Source: Cryptomeria japonica
Taxonomy: Eukaryota > Streptophyta > Pinopsida > Cupressales > Cupressaceae
DNA: 64,000 bases
Direction: 5' to 3'
Assembly (NCBI RefSeq): GCF_030272615.1
Contig: NC_081412.1
Coordinates: forward strand, 668,115,852-668,179,851
Positions 33,752 through 45,629 of the stretch are shown piece by piece. The stretch's first letter is position 1. The number at the start of each line of letters is the position of its first letter. The translations under genes and the position numbers were made by a program. The notes beneath the pieces are model-generated. The model saw nothing but the letters and a program-made list of their open reading frames with translations. It was not told where the DNA came from and searched no databases.

Positions 33752-35209
33752 TCAACGAAATGGTCTTACCTCTCCAATGCTTTCCAGTGTAGGCCACTCA
33801 ATCATGGCTTTCACTTTCTTAGGGTCCATCTTCAAACCATCTTCAAATATGAAAAATCCAAAATAGACTAACTCATCCTTCATGAAAGTATATTTCTTGA
33901 TATTGATCAACAAGCTTTCTTCTCTCAACCTCTGTAAAACTTGTCTTAACTGCAACAAATGCTCCTCTTTTGTTCTACTAAAAATCAGAGTGTCATCCAA
34001 ATACACAATAACAAACTTACCCAATAATTTCTTCAATACCTCATTCATCAGCCTCATGAAAGTACTCATTGCATTAGTCAATCCAAAAGGCATCACTAAC
34101 CATTCATATAGTCCTTCATTTGTCTTAAATGTTGTCTTCCACTCATCACCTTCTCTGATCCTGATCTGATGATATCCACTCTTCAAATATATCTTTGTAA
34201 AGTATTTTGCTCCACACAAATAGTCCATTATGTCATCCATCCTAGGCAAAGGGAACCGGTATTTCACTATGATCTTGTTTATTGCTCTTGAATCGGTACA
34301 CATCCTCCATTCTCCATTCTTCTTCGGTGCTAGTACTGTTGGTACTGCACAAGGGCTCAAACTATCCTTGATCAAACCTTTCTTCAACAACTCCTGGACT
34401 TATCTATTTAGTTCTTCATTCTCTACTGGTGTCAATCGGTGTGCAACTTTGTTAGGTGAACTAGCTCTGGGAACCAAGTTTATCCAATGAATAATACTTC
34501 TAATAGGTGGCAGTCCATCAGGTACATTATCTGAAATGATGTCCTCATATTCTATCAACAAATCTCTTATCTCTTCCAGGTGTTCTCCTTCCGATTCTGG
34601 TCTCTTAGTCCTCTTAGGAATTAAGGTAAAACACATATTCTCATGTCCCAGTCTATCCATGAATTTCCTTCCATCTACTAAACAAATTCTAGTATTTGTA
34701 TAGACTTCATTCTTCAAAGGTTCCTCCAAAGGTAACAAGGTTTTCTTCATCCCATTGGCCACAATAGTGTATGTATTATTTCTCCCATCATGTATTGCTT
34801 GTCTATCAAACTGTCAAGGTCTTCCCAATAAAAGATGATAAATATCCATAGGCATAATATCACACAAAACTTCATCATGATAATTCCCAATTTTCAATTT
34901 CACCAAACATTGTTCACTTATTAACAACTTATGTTCATCCTTAATCCATGCTATCTGATAAGGCTTAGGGTATTTCAATCTTTCCAATTTCAACGTATTC
35001 ACCATCTCTTCTAAAACAAGATTATTTGAACTACCACTATCAATAACAACTTTACAACACTTATCGGATACCTTATATCTTGTCTTGAATAGATTCTTCC
35101 TCTGCAAGGGTTCTTCATCTCCTTCGGTATGACACAAAGCTCTCCTCATCATCAATAGTTCTCCATCTTTCAATTTATTGTCTAACTCGATGGGGTTTTC
35201 TTCCACCAC
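33752..35209 (-). pseudogene. Chr-1 protease and reverse transcriptase
   Basis: The protease site VVIDSGSSNNLV near 35075 is followed by the linker KDEHKL...LLLGRP (stop at 34814) and [55 protein letters not shown] and the active site VYLDDTLIF. The first catalytic Asp is lost: [14 protein letters not shown] instead of [13 protein letters not shown], a GAT to TAT change near 34182. Stops at 34814 and 34398 interrupt an otherwise single frame shared with gag. Confidence 0.93.
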
Positions 35210-36268
35210 TGCTACTCTTCCAGTAGCCTGTGTTTCCTTACATTCAAATGCACAATGTCCTTTTCCTCCACACTTAAAGAAAGTTCCTCTAAATCTCCTC
35301 TTGTCTTATCTTCCAAAGTTCTCATTCTGGTAAACATTTGGTTCTCTCCTCCAGTAGAAATTTCTATCATCCTTCTATTATGAATTACCTTCTTTTCTCA
35401 CTTCCTTGTCCTTGTTTTGATCTGTAGTGGTTCCTTTTCCTCTGGTATATCCTCTTCCTCCTTAAAATATTCCTCCAGTAAACCTTCCACCTCTACCTCT
35501 CTATCTTTGCTCATGTCTTTTGTTCAATTTCTCTTCAGCCTTTAGTGCATACTGGTAAGCCTCTTCAACACTCTCCAATTTGATTATAATAAGTTCATCT
35601 TGAATAGACATCCTCAATCTATTCAAATATCTTGAAATTTTTTCAACTTCATCATCAACATGTCTGGATCCGATGTTAAATTTGTAAAAAGCTTCGATGT
35701 ACTCCTTCACACTAGATTCCTTCTGCCTGAGGTTCTACAATTTTCAGAATAAATCCACTTGATAATTCATCAGGACAAAATTTGATTTCAACTTAGCAAT
35801 CATCTGATCTCATATCTTAATCTTCTCTTTACCTCTTCTTTGTCTATCAACTTGCAAATTCTCCCACCAAAGAGATGCATGACCTTTCAACCAGGTACAG
35901 GAATATATCACCTTCCTCTCTTCTGCAGTGTTTTCAAAATAAAAATACTTCTCCATATCCAAGATCCAATCCGTCAATTCATCTGAATCTAACTTCCCAT
36001 CATATTCCATTTTGGTAAAATGAGGTTTAGTGTTTGCCCTAGTCAAAACCCTTAAAAACCTTTCTTCATCCAAATTAATTGCCAGTAGGTTTACTTGTTT
36101 TGTCGGGGCTTCTTCTCCTTCATCTTCACTCACATATTCAATGTGTCAACCTCTTCTCTAGGCTATCTCCATGACTTCTAACCGAGCTTCTATTCCTCGC
36201 AACATCTCCATCACAGTAGGGTCTTCATTTCCATGTGCTCCAACATTCCTAGTTCCTCTTTGCACCAT
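35210..36268 (-). pseudogene. Chr-1 gag
   Basis: Start MVQRGTRNVGAHG at 36268, two stops, then the Retrotrans_gag region ELTDWILDMEKYFYF...TWLKGHASLWWENL and KEYIEAFYKFN...EDA-type repeats at 35710-35501. A basic Gly/Arg stretch follows and one CCHC knuckle near 35240-35290 in which the first Cys is Phe (FFKCGGKGHCAFEC). In frame with protease and RT. Confidence 0.88.
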
Positions 36269-36358
36269 TGATTCATGCTAGTCCTCTACAATTGCAGGTT
36301 AGATCGGAAATCCACCACCCTACAACAAAATTCATGACACACAACCTCTGGAATGAAA

Positions 36359-36374
36359 CTTCGTTCTGATACCA
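36359..36374 (-). other. Chr-1 primer binding site
   Basis: The minus strand reads TGGTATCAGAACGAAG two bases inside the LTR end ...CTTCA. The first ten bases match the initiator-tRNA-Met site; the rest departs from it as in many Ty3/Gypsy elements. Confidence 0.85.
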
Positions 36375-36376
36375 CT

Positions 36377-37149
36377 TGAAGCAGTCACCAGTGAGGAGGG
36401 ACCTCATGGAGACTAGTCCAGACCGGTTAGCAAGAATAAACACACATATATGATGGAGGCAATGCAGAACAAATTAAATTATTCCATGAAATTTGATTAC
36501 ATCCAACCAGTAACAACCGGATTACAACATACCAGTAGAAAGGCCTAGTAGAATAGGTCACAACCAGGACCTTGAATCAAAAGATCTATCTTCTAGGCAT
36601 AGTCTATCTATCTGATACTCTGATTGATTCTCATTGATTACATTCTAAAACATGATTACAAATATATATATCGATCCAAAGGATCCAGTTGGCCCAAAAG
36701 GGATCAAAACCCGAAGAACAAGACCTAACATGCAAAATGAACAAGGTTGGCCTCCGCCAAGAGATTCCTCTGGAAAATCTAAAGGATGAAACGTAGAAGG
36801 ATGACCATATGCCAAGAAACATCGATATCAATGCTCAAGGCTCAACAAGCTTTGGAATGGGTTCTGGTAGATCACCAGAATAGGTCTTAGGCAACCGGTA
36901 ATAAAGGAACAATCGGTAACAAGAAATTTTCATGGAAACCGATAGTGATATCTTGCCAGATAATGACCCAAAAGAGATGCAGTTTGAAAGAAAGAAAGAT
37001 GATCAAGTCTTCAAGTAGAATCCACTCCACAGGATTCGGTGAGCCAAAACTAGGACATACAAAAAGAAAACTAAAACTGCAAACAAAACAAAAAGGAATT
37101 TTTTTTGGTTGATGTAAGATTGTTGTGAACCGGGGATGTTCCTACATCA
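36377..37149 (-). repeat. Chr-1 5' LTR (773 bp)
   Basis: Plus-strand ends TGAAGCAGTCACC and GGGATGTTCCTACATCA, followed by the TSD TCTAG. Used as the uninterrupted reference for the left LTR. Confidence 0.95.
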
Positions 37150-37154
37150 TCTAG

Positions 37155-38325
37155 TGTGTCCATGAATCTTAAAATCCTCATATCTTTGTTAATTTTTCTA
37201 TCATACTGTTATATCTAATATAAACTGATCATTACTAGTTGGCAAGGCTTGGGTCTATATTGCATACTAACATGATTGCATTTCAATTATTTTGAAATAC
37301 TGACTTCTCTCAATATTAGAAAATACTCTCTCATTTATCCATATTCAATAATCCCTCTTTTAATAGGTGTATGCATTCCCTATTTTCTCTTCATTCATAG
37401 ATGCCTATATTTTCAACATTTCACTTTCTTTGTATAAAATATCTTTATGATCCCTTGTATTAATTTTGTGTTTTTATTTTTAGTCACCCCAAAAATAAGT
37501 ATAGTAACTTTAAACCCAAGTCATCAGTTTTTCTATATTTGTATGACACCCAATTGATACTTTGGTGTGAGTGGTTATGCATAAGATTCCAAAAGATCAT
37601 TATTTTAGAAACATATCATTTAATTACTTTCTCCAAGGTTTTACATTGAACATATATCCCTTGAGAAATGTATTACAATCATTAACAAATTATTTAATGT
37701 AAAATAAGACATATAATTTTATGCAATCATATTAATGGATTGTAAAATAACATAAATTTGTTTCTTAATACACATAAATAATACAAAAATCCAATTGAAA
37801 ACCCTAATCTAATCCCATGAAATCTTGATTTTCAATTATACTTTGAGCGAAAATAAACTTAATCATAACCATTCTTATGATTACCTACATATTCAAATCC
37901 AACATAGAATAATCCTTGCACATTCTCACAGACAATCATGAAAAACATAATCTAAAACCATCTTCATTGCAACATGTTATTTATTAGGAAAATTAAAGAG
38001 ATATCAAATATGATTGAATCTCTCATTTAACACACCTAAACCATGAGAAATCCCTAAAACTTATCATTGAGATTATAACATGCACAAGAAGTTCCCAAAA
38101 CTTTTTGAGGATAATTACACACACCAACAATCATTAAAAAATGCTTCCACAACATCAACCAAAGTGAATTAGTTGGGTAATATAATTGGAGGTTGTATTG
38201 TCCTAAAATGGTTTTGACATAGGATTTATTTTAATCCTATCAAATGTCTCCATGCATCATGGGGCAAGAATCATACTTTATATTACACGCATCACATGGA
38301 AAAACTGACTACACCAATATGTTTA
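37155..38325. other. A/T-rich sequence without a recognisable feature
   Basis: About 1.2 kb, the continuation of 28351-29387 beyond Chr-1. No ORF over 60 codons with a motif, no LTR end and no tandem repeat is seen. It ends at the Cop-3 LTR start. Confidence 0.5.
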
Positions 38326-39570
38326 TGTTGGCAAGTGAACACTAAGGACCACCTCTATTAGTTCACTAAGACACTATTATTTGTATTAAATTAATGTGTC
38401 ATCTACCTAGTAAATACTATATCATATTTTATGGTTCTAACATCCTTGAAATTTTACTCAAGACACTTAGGGTTCACTAAGACACTCTATTATTTGTATT
38501 AAATTAATGTGTCATCTACCTAGTAAATACTATATCATATTTTATGGTTCTAACATCCTTGAAATTTTACTCAAGACACTTAGGGTTATTGGGAAAATAT
38601 TTAATAATAATTATTCTCATTATTGTTTTAATAAATTTAAGGGTTAATGTGTCTCACTATAACAATAAAGGTGGGTTGACGACATAATTTTTTAATATAT
38701 ATATATATATTTTTCCCACATGTGGAGGCCTATAATGAGATAATTAATACAATGTGGAGTAGATAAATGAGTGACCTTTGGGCTTCTCCAATTGGTATCT
38801 TGGAAGAGGCAATGTGTCTCTTAGTATTAATTTTTTTATTAAATTTAATGCAGTGTTTATTACAAGCTTTGGCACCCAAGTTGAAGGGAAATTATTGTAG
38901 CGAAAAAATATGCCTTTTCAAACTATGTGGATGCAATCCAAGGGTTGGGATAGTTTAAAATGAAGATTCTTATTTGGACATATTTTTTGGTGGTTTCAAA
39001 TCTCTTGACATACTATAAACAATTCTTTGGAAGTAGAAAGGATGAAGAAGAGTTGAATGCAAAGTTACTCTATCGAAACAAGGATAGGTGGAGGCATAAA
39101 GAAATTGTTCACAAGTACACATGTACTGCAATGTTAGAGGAAAATAAGAGAATGGAAGTGAATATATTGTACAATCATATTTATTTTTTATAATGAATAC
39201 TTGACCTTTCTTCTTGATGGAGTTTTTTTTAAGAAAGGATTTCCACTTAAGTCCTATGTTATGTGATGACATAATGTATCTAATTTGTGCATCTTTGCTA
39301 CTATCTTATGGTGATGATATTATTTATTATTATTTTTATAAGTCAACATAAGGTAGTGTAAATAAGAATGTTGATGGTTGATTTTTATCATCATAAAGAA
39401 AAAAAAATTGACCATGATATTTTCACATTAAGAAAACTTAATTTCATATATGTATATAAGTTTCAAATTTTTATGTTGTTGTCCAAGCCTTGTATCTCAT
39501 TTTTAATTTATTTATTGGATAAAGATGATCTTTGCAACCTTTGGTATTAAACATTTATAATTTGTCAACA
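38326..39570 (+). repeat. Cop-3 5' LTR (1,245 bp)
   Basis: TGTTGGCAAGTGAACACTAAG...TTATAATTTGTCAACA, followed after two bases by a PBS. It contains a recent 111-bp tandem duplication (38362-38585) and an AT dinucleotide tract (38695-38711). It lacks the C-run U5 end seen in the other Copia LTRs here. Confidence 0.75.
38362..38585 (+). repeat. 111-113-bp tandem duplication in the Cop-3 LTR
   Basis: The stretch from TTCACTAAGACACT to CAAGACACTTAGGG occurs twice back to back (38362-38472 and 38473-38585) with one 2-base indel as the only difference noticed. Confidence 0.95.
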
Positions 39571-40058
39571 TTTGGTATCAGAGTTGAAGGTTAATTAGTT
39601 TTGGGTATTTATGTAATCTTATTTATTACCTTGGGAAGATTGTACAATCTACTATGAGGAATTAATGATTTTTTAAAATCTTATGGGCCTACAATGAATG
39701 TTCTATGAGTTTTCTTTTTTTAGTTTGTGAGATTGGAAGGCATGTATATTGTCAATGTGATCTATGTTAGGCATTGGAAGCTCATGATTATGAATCTCTA
39801 TGGAGTTGGTAATATTTTGGTAAGCATTATTATTTTTATATTGTTTAGAGAAATCCTTTATGGACTCCTTTATCACTAGCATTATGGAGGAATATAAGAT
39901 AAATGATTATGATTTTGTTATTTCCTCATTACTTATGTATTGACACACATGGATAATTCTAAAAGCTATGCAAGACACCATAGCTACACAATCTATCAAT
40001 GATGCTTGGGTTTGCAATAGTGATTCCAAATTAAAGGATGCTCATAATGACACATAAC
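39571..40058 (+). mobile_element. Cop-3: primer binding site and truncated internal region
   Basis: TGGTATCAGAGTTG at 39573-39586 is the PBS, with the LTR end CAACA in front. The next 470 bp have only short broken frames (for example LKAMQDTIATQSINDAW near 39958), too little to call gag. The element is cut at 40058 by Cop-2; its remainder is not in the window. Confidence 0.7.
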
Positions 40059-41403
40059 TGTTAGTAGCAACCAACAAGGAAAAATGAGAGGGGGGAGGGT
40101 GAATTAGTTTTCACTGGATTATAAAATTTAAGCACAATCTCAGATCTTAACAACAACAACAACAATAAAGATAAGAACAATGATACCACAACACATAACA
40201 CCAAGATTTTGATGTGGTAAATCTGGTTAAGGGAAAAACCATGGTGGGAACTTACCTACAATAAGATGATACTCTATAGTAGTATGTGTAAATATTGCAA
40301 TGGGGAATGAACATGCATTTAGGCACACTTCCTAGAGATCACTACTCAAAATAAGAAGACTGAGAAGGCACCAATCCTTAGGGAAGTCTCACTACCTTAC
40401 AATAAGATTTAAACTATAATCCGGATTACATGAACTACAAAATTAGAATCTCCTTATGCCTGATGACAGTTCTGGTTAAGTACATTTGTCCGCTCTGCAA
40501 CAATCTCTGCTCAATACACCACACCAAAAATTAAATTTTCTTATGCACACATATACCACTCTCTGATAATGTAGACACTGCATCGACACTCAAATTACAT
40601 GACTATACCACCTATTTATACAAATCATCAACCTTAAATACAAGGTCGGCCAAACCCTCAACCCTTAATTAAAAAATTACATCTCATGATACAAAAAAAA
40701 ACCACCAAACCAATATGATTAAATATATAACATAGCATTGACCTAAATCAAATCTCCAAACATGCATCACCACCGGAAATCATGCCAAGAACAACCACAA
40801 CACATTACACCACCAAGAATACCGCATAAAATGAAGAATATCACCAGACCCATAAGATCATCAATAACTTACACAAAGATCAATGTAGACCATCAAAACA
40901 TATAGGACACAATCAAGAAACACTAAAAAGCACATTAGATCCATCCACAATAGTTGCACCAACACCACTTATTCAAATCTTCATCGATCAACATGCTAAC
41001 TCACAAGAACACTCAACAACAACAATTTAGACTAGAAAGATAGCTTCTGGAGCACCAAATAACAAACCATCTAAAAAGAAGATACACATGAACATCCAAA
41101 ACATTCTCCCAAATTTGTAACCAAAGATATAATCATACTGGAGCTCACCAAAGCAAATACCAAACTCTACTAGCCATTGTACAAAAATATTGAACTACAA
41201 ACCGGATCAAATAATATAATCAAGAAAATTTTTGGATCACTAAAAAAAATGAATAAAGTATCCTAGCATCCCAAATAGGCAAATCAATTGTATCAACTCA
41301 ATGCAATCACCATAACACCCAAACAACTCTTAGCAGCACCAAAACATAGGAATATGTGGATATCAATGACAACAACATATCCTAACAAAAACAATATCCA
41401 ACA
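40059..41403 (-). repeat. Cop-2 3' LTR (1,345 bp)
   Basis: Plus-strand ends TGTTAGTAGCAACCAACAAGG and AACAATATCCAACA. On the minus strand it is preceded by the polypurine tract CCAAAGGGGGAGAT (41404-41417). The U5 end carries AATGAGAGGGGGGAGGGTGAATTAG on the plus strand. The bases before it, ATAAC (40054-40058), should be the TSD; the matching right copy is lost. Confidence 0.9.
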
Positions 41404-41755
41404 ATCTCCCCCTTTGGCATTGATGAAAACATATGAATGTGAAAAATAATAAATGCAAAGGAAACAACAAACTCCCCCTAAGATCATACACATAATGCTT
41501 CCAAAGATAAAGTAGTTTTTCACATGACTCTCTCCACCTTTGACAACAATGACAAATACATAAAATAGAATTATACTCTCCCCAAAGGCACATCATCTTA
41601 GAAGGACAATCACTCCCCCTTAGGATAAACTCAATCCACTGATCATTTGAACATCTGAACCATTGACTACTCCGATTGAGTAGCAACACCAACTTATCAA
41701 CCCAGAGAAAAAGGTAAGGTTCTGGGATCCACCAAATTGATGCAACTCCATGCAT
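41404..41755 (-). other. Cop-2 3' untranslated region
   Basis: It contains the polypurine tract at 41404-41417 and further G-runs on the minus strand at about 41470 and 41610 (CTCCCCC on the plus strand). An open stretch at 41363-41755 on the minus strand shows no domain. Confidence 0.65.
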
Positions 41756-43504
41756 CTAGTTCTCAATAGGAGGGGTAGAGACCCCTAACTTGTCTCTCAA
41801 ATAGATAAATGTATCTGCAGGAAATTTTTTAGTGAAAATATATGCAATCTAATCCTTTATAGATATGTATTCCAATTTGACTTCCTCATCACTGACTTTC
41901 TCCCTTAAGAAATGATACTTTATAGACACATGCTTTGTTTTAGAATGCAATACCAAATTATTTGAAATATTGATAGCACTTGAATTGTCACAATATATAA
42001 TAATAGACTCATCATAAATCACTCTAATATCCTTCAACATTTGCTTCATCCAGACTACCTAAGTGCAGTTACTAGCAGCAACAATATATTGAGATTCAAC
42101 AGTAGATAAGGATACAATATCTTGTTTCTTACTGGACCATGAAATTAGTTTCTTTCCCAAAAAGAATTCTCCATCGGCAGTTCTCTTCCAATCATCAACA
42201 TCACCAGCCCAATCAACATCAATACAGGCACACAACAACAAATCATCATTCTTTGGATACCATAGGCCATAGTCAACAATCCCCTTCAAGTATTTGAATA
42301 TCCTCTTCGCAATAGTAACATGAGTCTCTTTAGGATCTGCTTGAAATCTAGCACAAAGACAAACAACATGCATAATATCTGGTCTAGTTTGATTTAATTA
42401 CAACAATCCACCAACCATAGATCTATACAAAGTCTGATTAACTTTCTGTGATTCATCATTTTTAGACAACTTGCATTCACTCACCATAGGAGTTCTAACA
42501 GGCTTAGAATTAGCTAACCCAAACTTTTTCAACAATTACTTCACATACTTAGATTGAGAAATGAAAATACCTTTACCGGTCTGAGTAATTTTCAATCCTA
42601 AAAAGAATTTTATCTCTCCTGTCATAGACATTTCAAATTCCTTTTGCATATCATCAACAAATTTCATATGCAAATTTCATGCTCAAATCATCATCACTGC
42701 CAAAAATGATATCATCAACAAAGACTCAACTTTGAAATATAAACTTCTATCAATAGTACCTTTACAAAATCCCAACTTTAATAAATACTTATCCAACCTT
42801 GCATACCAGGCTCTAGGGGCTTGCTTCATTCCATACAGAGACTTCTTCAATTTGCATACCATATCTCCTTCATTTGATAAAGAAAATCCATCCGGTTGTT
42901 CAATGTAGACTTCCTCTTCAAGATCATCATTCAAAAAGGCTGATTTGACATCCATCTGATATACCTTAAAATTCTTGTAAGCAACATATCCAAGGAACAA
43001 TCTAACAGCTTCAGTTTTGGCTATAGGAGCAACAAAAATTTCATAGTCAATACCTTCCATCTGAGAACATACTTTACATACCAATCTTTCTTTGTTTTTG
43101 ACAACCTCACTGGCTTCATTTAGTTTATTTTGGAACACCCATTTAGTACCAATCACATTCTTTTCTTTAGGTCTTAGAACAAGCTCCCAAGTGTTATTCT
43201 TCTGAATCTAATTTAGTTCTTCTTCCATTGCTTTTATCCATTTTTCATCCTTACATGCTTCTGCTACATCTTTAGGTTCAATCTTTGAAATCAAGCATAT
43301 CTCTTCAACACCATGTCTTCTCCTAGTCATCACACAATTATTTTTGTCACCAATAATTTGATTTTCTAAATGATTCAACTTTACATACCTCAGAGTCTTT
43401 TGATTATTCTGATTTTTAGGCTCTTGCACTTGTTCGTCGATAGCAACAATATCCAGATTAACTGTCTCCACCAGATCAATCTTCTTCAAGATCTTAGTCT
43501 GCAC
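41756..43504 (-). pseudogene. Cop-2 reverse transcriptase and RNase H
   Basis: [57 protein letters not shown] deletion of some 20 bases just before the active site shifts the frame; [15 protein letters not shown] is still readable near 42690-42725. RNase H at 42373-41849 has DVDWAGD, STVESQYIVAA and CDNSSAINIS...HSKTKHVSIKYHFL with one stop. The terminal IAYIFTKKFP ends at TAG about 41756. It is close to Cop-1 in sequence but a distinct family by LTR. Confidence 0.9.
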
Positions 43505-44480
43505 AGGCTTAGGAATATCTTCATCATCAAGATCATATCCGCATGCTCTGATCTAATTTCCAAGACATTCATCCACCTTCACATTTTCACTCTCAACTAT
43601 CTTCTTTAGTCTTTTATTATAGCACCGGTAGGCCTTTCTCTTAGTAGAATATCCCAATAATATTCCTTCATCACATCTTGCATAAAACTTTCCTATATCC
43701 TCATCTCTTTTGATATAACATTTACTTCCAAAATTTTTGAAATATCTAACAATAGGAACATGAACAAACCATAGTTCATAAGGAGTCTTACCATAATCAC
43801 CTTTAACATGCACCCAGTTGAATGCGTAAACAACAGTGGTAACAACTTCTCTCCAAAAGGTCTGCGCAATATTTCCTTCAATCAACATAGTCCTTGCAAC
43901 ATCCAAAATAGTTATGTTCTTCCTTTCAACAAATCTATTCTACTGAGGAGTTCTAAGAGTAGATAACTGTCTTCTAATTCCATTCCCCTTACAGAATGTA
44001 TCAAACTCTCTTGATGTAAATTCTCCTCCTTTGTCAGACCTCAAGCATTTCACTTCAATCTTGTCTTACTCTCTACTCTAGCTTTGAATATCTTGAATTT
44101 CTCCAACGCTTTTGATTTCTCCTTTAGAAAGTTAACCCACATCATTCTTGAATAGTCATCAATCAACAACATGAAATATCTATCACCCTACATACTTCTC
44201 ACTCTAGTAGGACCACATAAGTCAATATGAACAAGATTTACCAATCCATTAGATGAATACAACTTACTCTTAAATGTAGTTCTTGTTTTCTTTCCCATTT
44301 GACATTCCTTACATATCAGATTAGCAGGCTTCACAATCTTAACAAAATCTGTAATAGCTTGAGTAGAACTTATCCTTACCATGTAATCAAAATTGACATG
44401 ACACATTCTCCCATGCCACAACCAACTTTCATCAATCTATGCAAACAACTTTTCTCACCAGAATTCAAGTGAAAGATATT
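43505..44480 (-). pseudogene. Cop-2 integrase
   Basis: The zinc module MWHGRMCHVNF...CKECQMGKK is followed by LVHIDLCGP (first catalytic Asp kept), SRMMWVNF and SDKGGEF in a shifted frame near 44030, then PQ-stop-NRFVERKN with a stop inside the usual QQNG. The C-terminal part 43906-43553 (GKTPYELWF, KCYIKRDEDIGKF, RKAYRCYNKRLKKIVE) is open. Confidence 0.9.
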
Positions 44481-45629
44481 ACCTTCAGTCTTAGTACTTG
44501 ATACAATCTCTATATCGGAGGCATTTAGGATCTTAAATTTACCATTCTTGAATTGCAAATCATATCCTTTGTCAACCATCAATCCAACACTCAAAATATT
44601 ATGCTTCAATCCTTCAACATACAAGGCATCATCAGTATTATGCTTACCATTGAAAGATATAGAACCTCTACCATGAATTACACAAGCTTTGTCATCTCCA
44701 AATCTTACTATTTCACCATCATACCTTTCCATACTCACAAATTTGATTTTATCACCTATCATATGATGTGAACAATTGTTGTCAATCACCCATTAATCTT
44801 TCTCTTCAATCTTAGTAGCTCAAGCTTTTTCTTCAACAATGAAGCTTGTAGGATTCACTGATACCGGAACATCCTTCTTGATAGTAATAAATACAAATTC
44901 ATCTTCTGAATTTCCATTCTTTGTTTCATCATTTGTCACACCTTCATTAGCAACATAATAGCATCTCTTATGATTTCTATACTTTCAGTAGGGCTTATAG
45001 GGCTTATCATGCTTATCATATATGTCATACTTATCAAATATATCTCGCCTATCAAATTTCTCATGCCTATCATATCTAGACATCCTCTTAGGGAACCTAG
45101 AAGAAAAATGTCTAATCTTATTTCAAGAGAAACATTTCAAAGGAAACTTTCCATCATACTTACTGGCTCCTTTAGGCAGTCTTCGAGAAATAAGGGCTTC
45201 AAGCTCATCCAATTCTCTTTCTTGTTCTTCCATCTCTCTCTTCTCTCTTTCAAATCTTGATACCCAATAGGAAATTTCTCCCAGATCATACTTTTTCTTC
45301 TTGGATATAGAGGCTCTTAATGCAGTCTCAAATTTCCCATGTGCTTCTCCAAATTTGCTCAACTTAAATGCAGTATGTTTTCCAACCAACATATCTCTAG
45401 TCATAGTAGTCACACTCTAGATCTCATCAATAGAAGCTACCTTATGTTTGTAAGAAGGAAGCAAAGATCTCATCACCTGAGAAACAATCTCATCTTCTTC
45501 AAGGGTTCCAGTGACACATCTAATATTCATGACAAGATCATTCACCTTAGCCATAAAGCTTGATATATTTTCATTTTCTCCCATCTTCAAGGCTTCATAC
45601 TTTCCTTTCAAACTCTACAAATTAGGAAT
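44481..45629 (-). pseudogene. Cop-2 gag (5' end missing) and protease
   Basis: Gag is present from GKYEALKMGENENISSF to KCFS-stop-NKIRHFSSRF (a ruined knuckle). The protease site reads WVIDNNCSHHMIGD, so the conserved DSG is now DNN. The N-terminal ~120 codons of gag and the 5' LTR are absent because a foreign LTR begins at 45630. Several stops are present. Confidence 0.88.

Larger units (their letters stand above)
29388..37149 (-). mobile_element. Chr-1: Ty3/Gypsy chromovirus, decayed
   Basis: It is bounded by LTRs of one family and a perfect TSD, TCTAG, at 29383-29387 and 37150-37154. On the minus strand the order is gag, zinc knuckle, protease, RT, RNase H, integrase and chromodomain, the order of Ty3/Gypsy (Metaviridae) chromoviruses. 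The right (5') LTR is 773 bp; the left (3') LTR is expanded by a nested solo LTR. LTRs differ by roughly 10% by eye. No clean polypurine tract remains at 31731-31757. Multiple stops, two frameshifts and loss of catalytic residues make this copy inactive. Confidence 0.96.

Noticed and set aside
38690-38711. AT-rich tract as a MITE or terminal inverted repeat
   Set aside because: It is a plain (AT)n microsatellite inside an LTR, with no flanking inverted repeats or TSD.
39571-40058. gag gene in the Cop-3 interior
   Set aside because: Only short broken frames are visible, with no gag motif, so just a truncated internal region is called.
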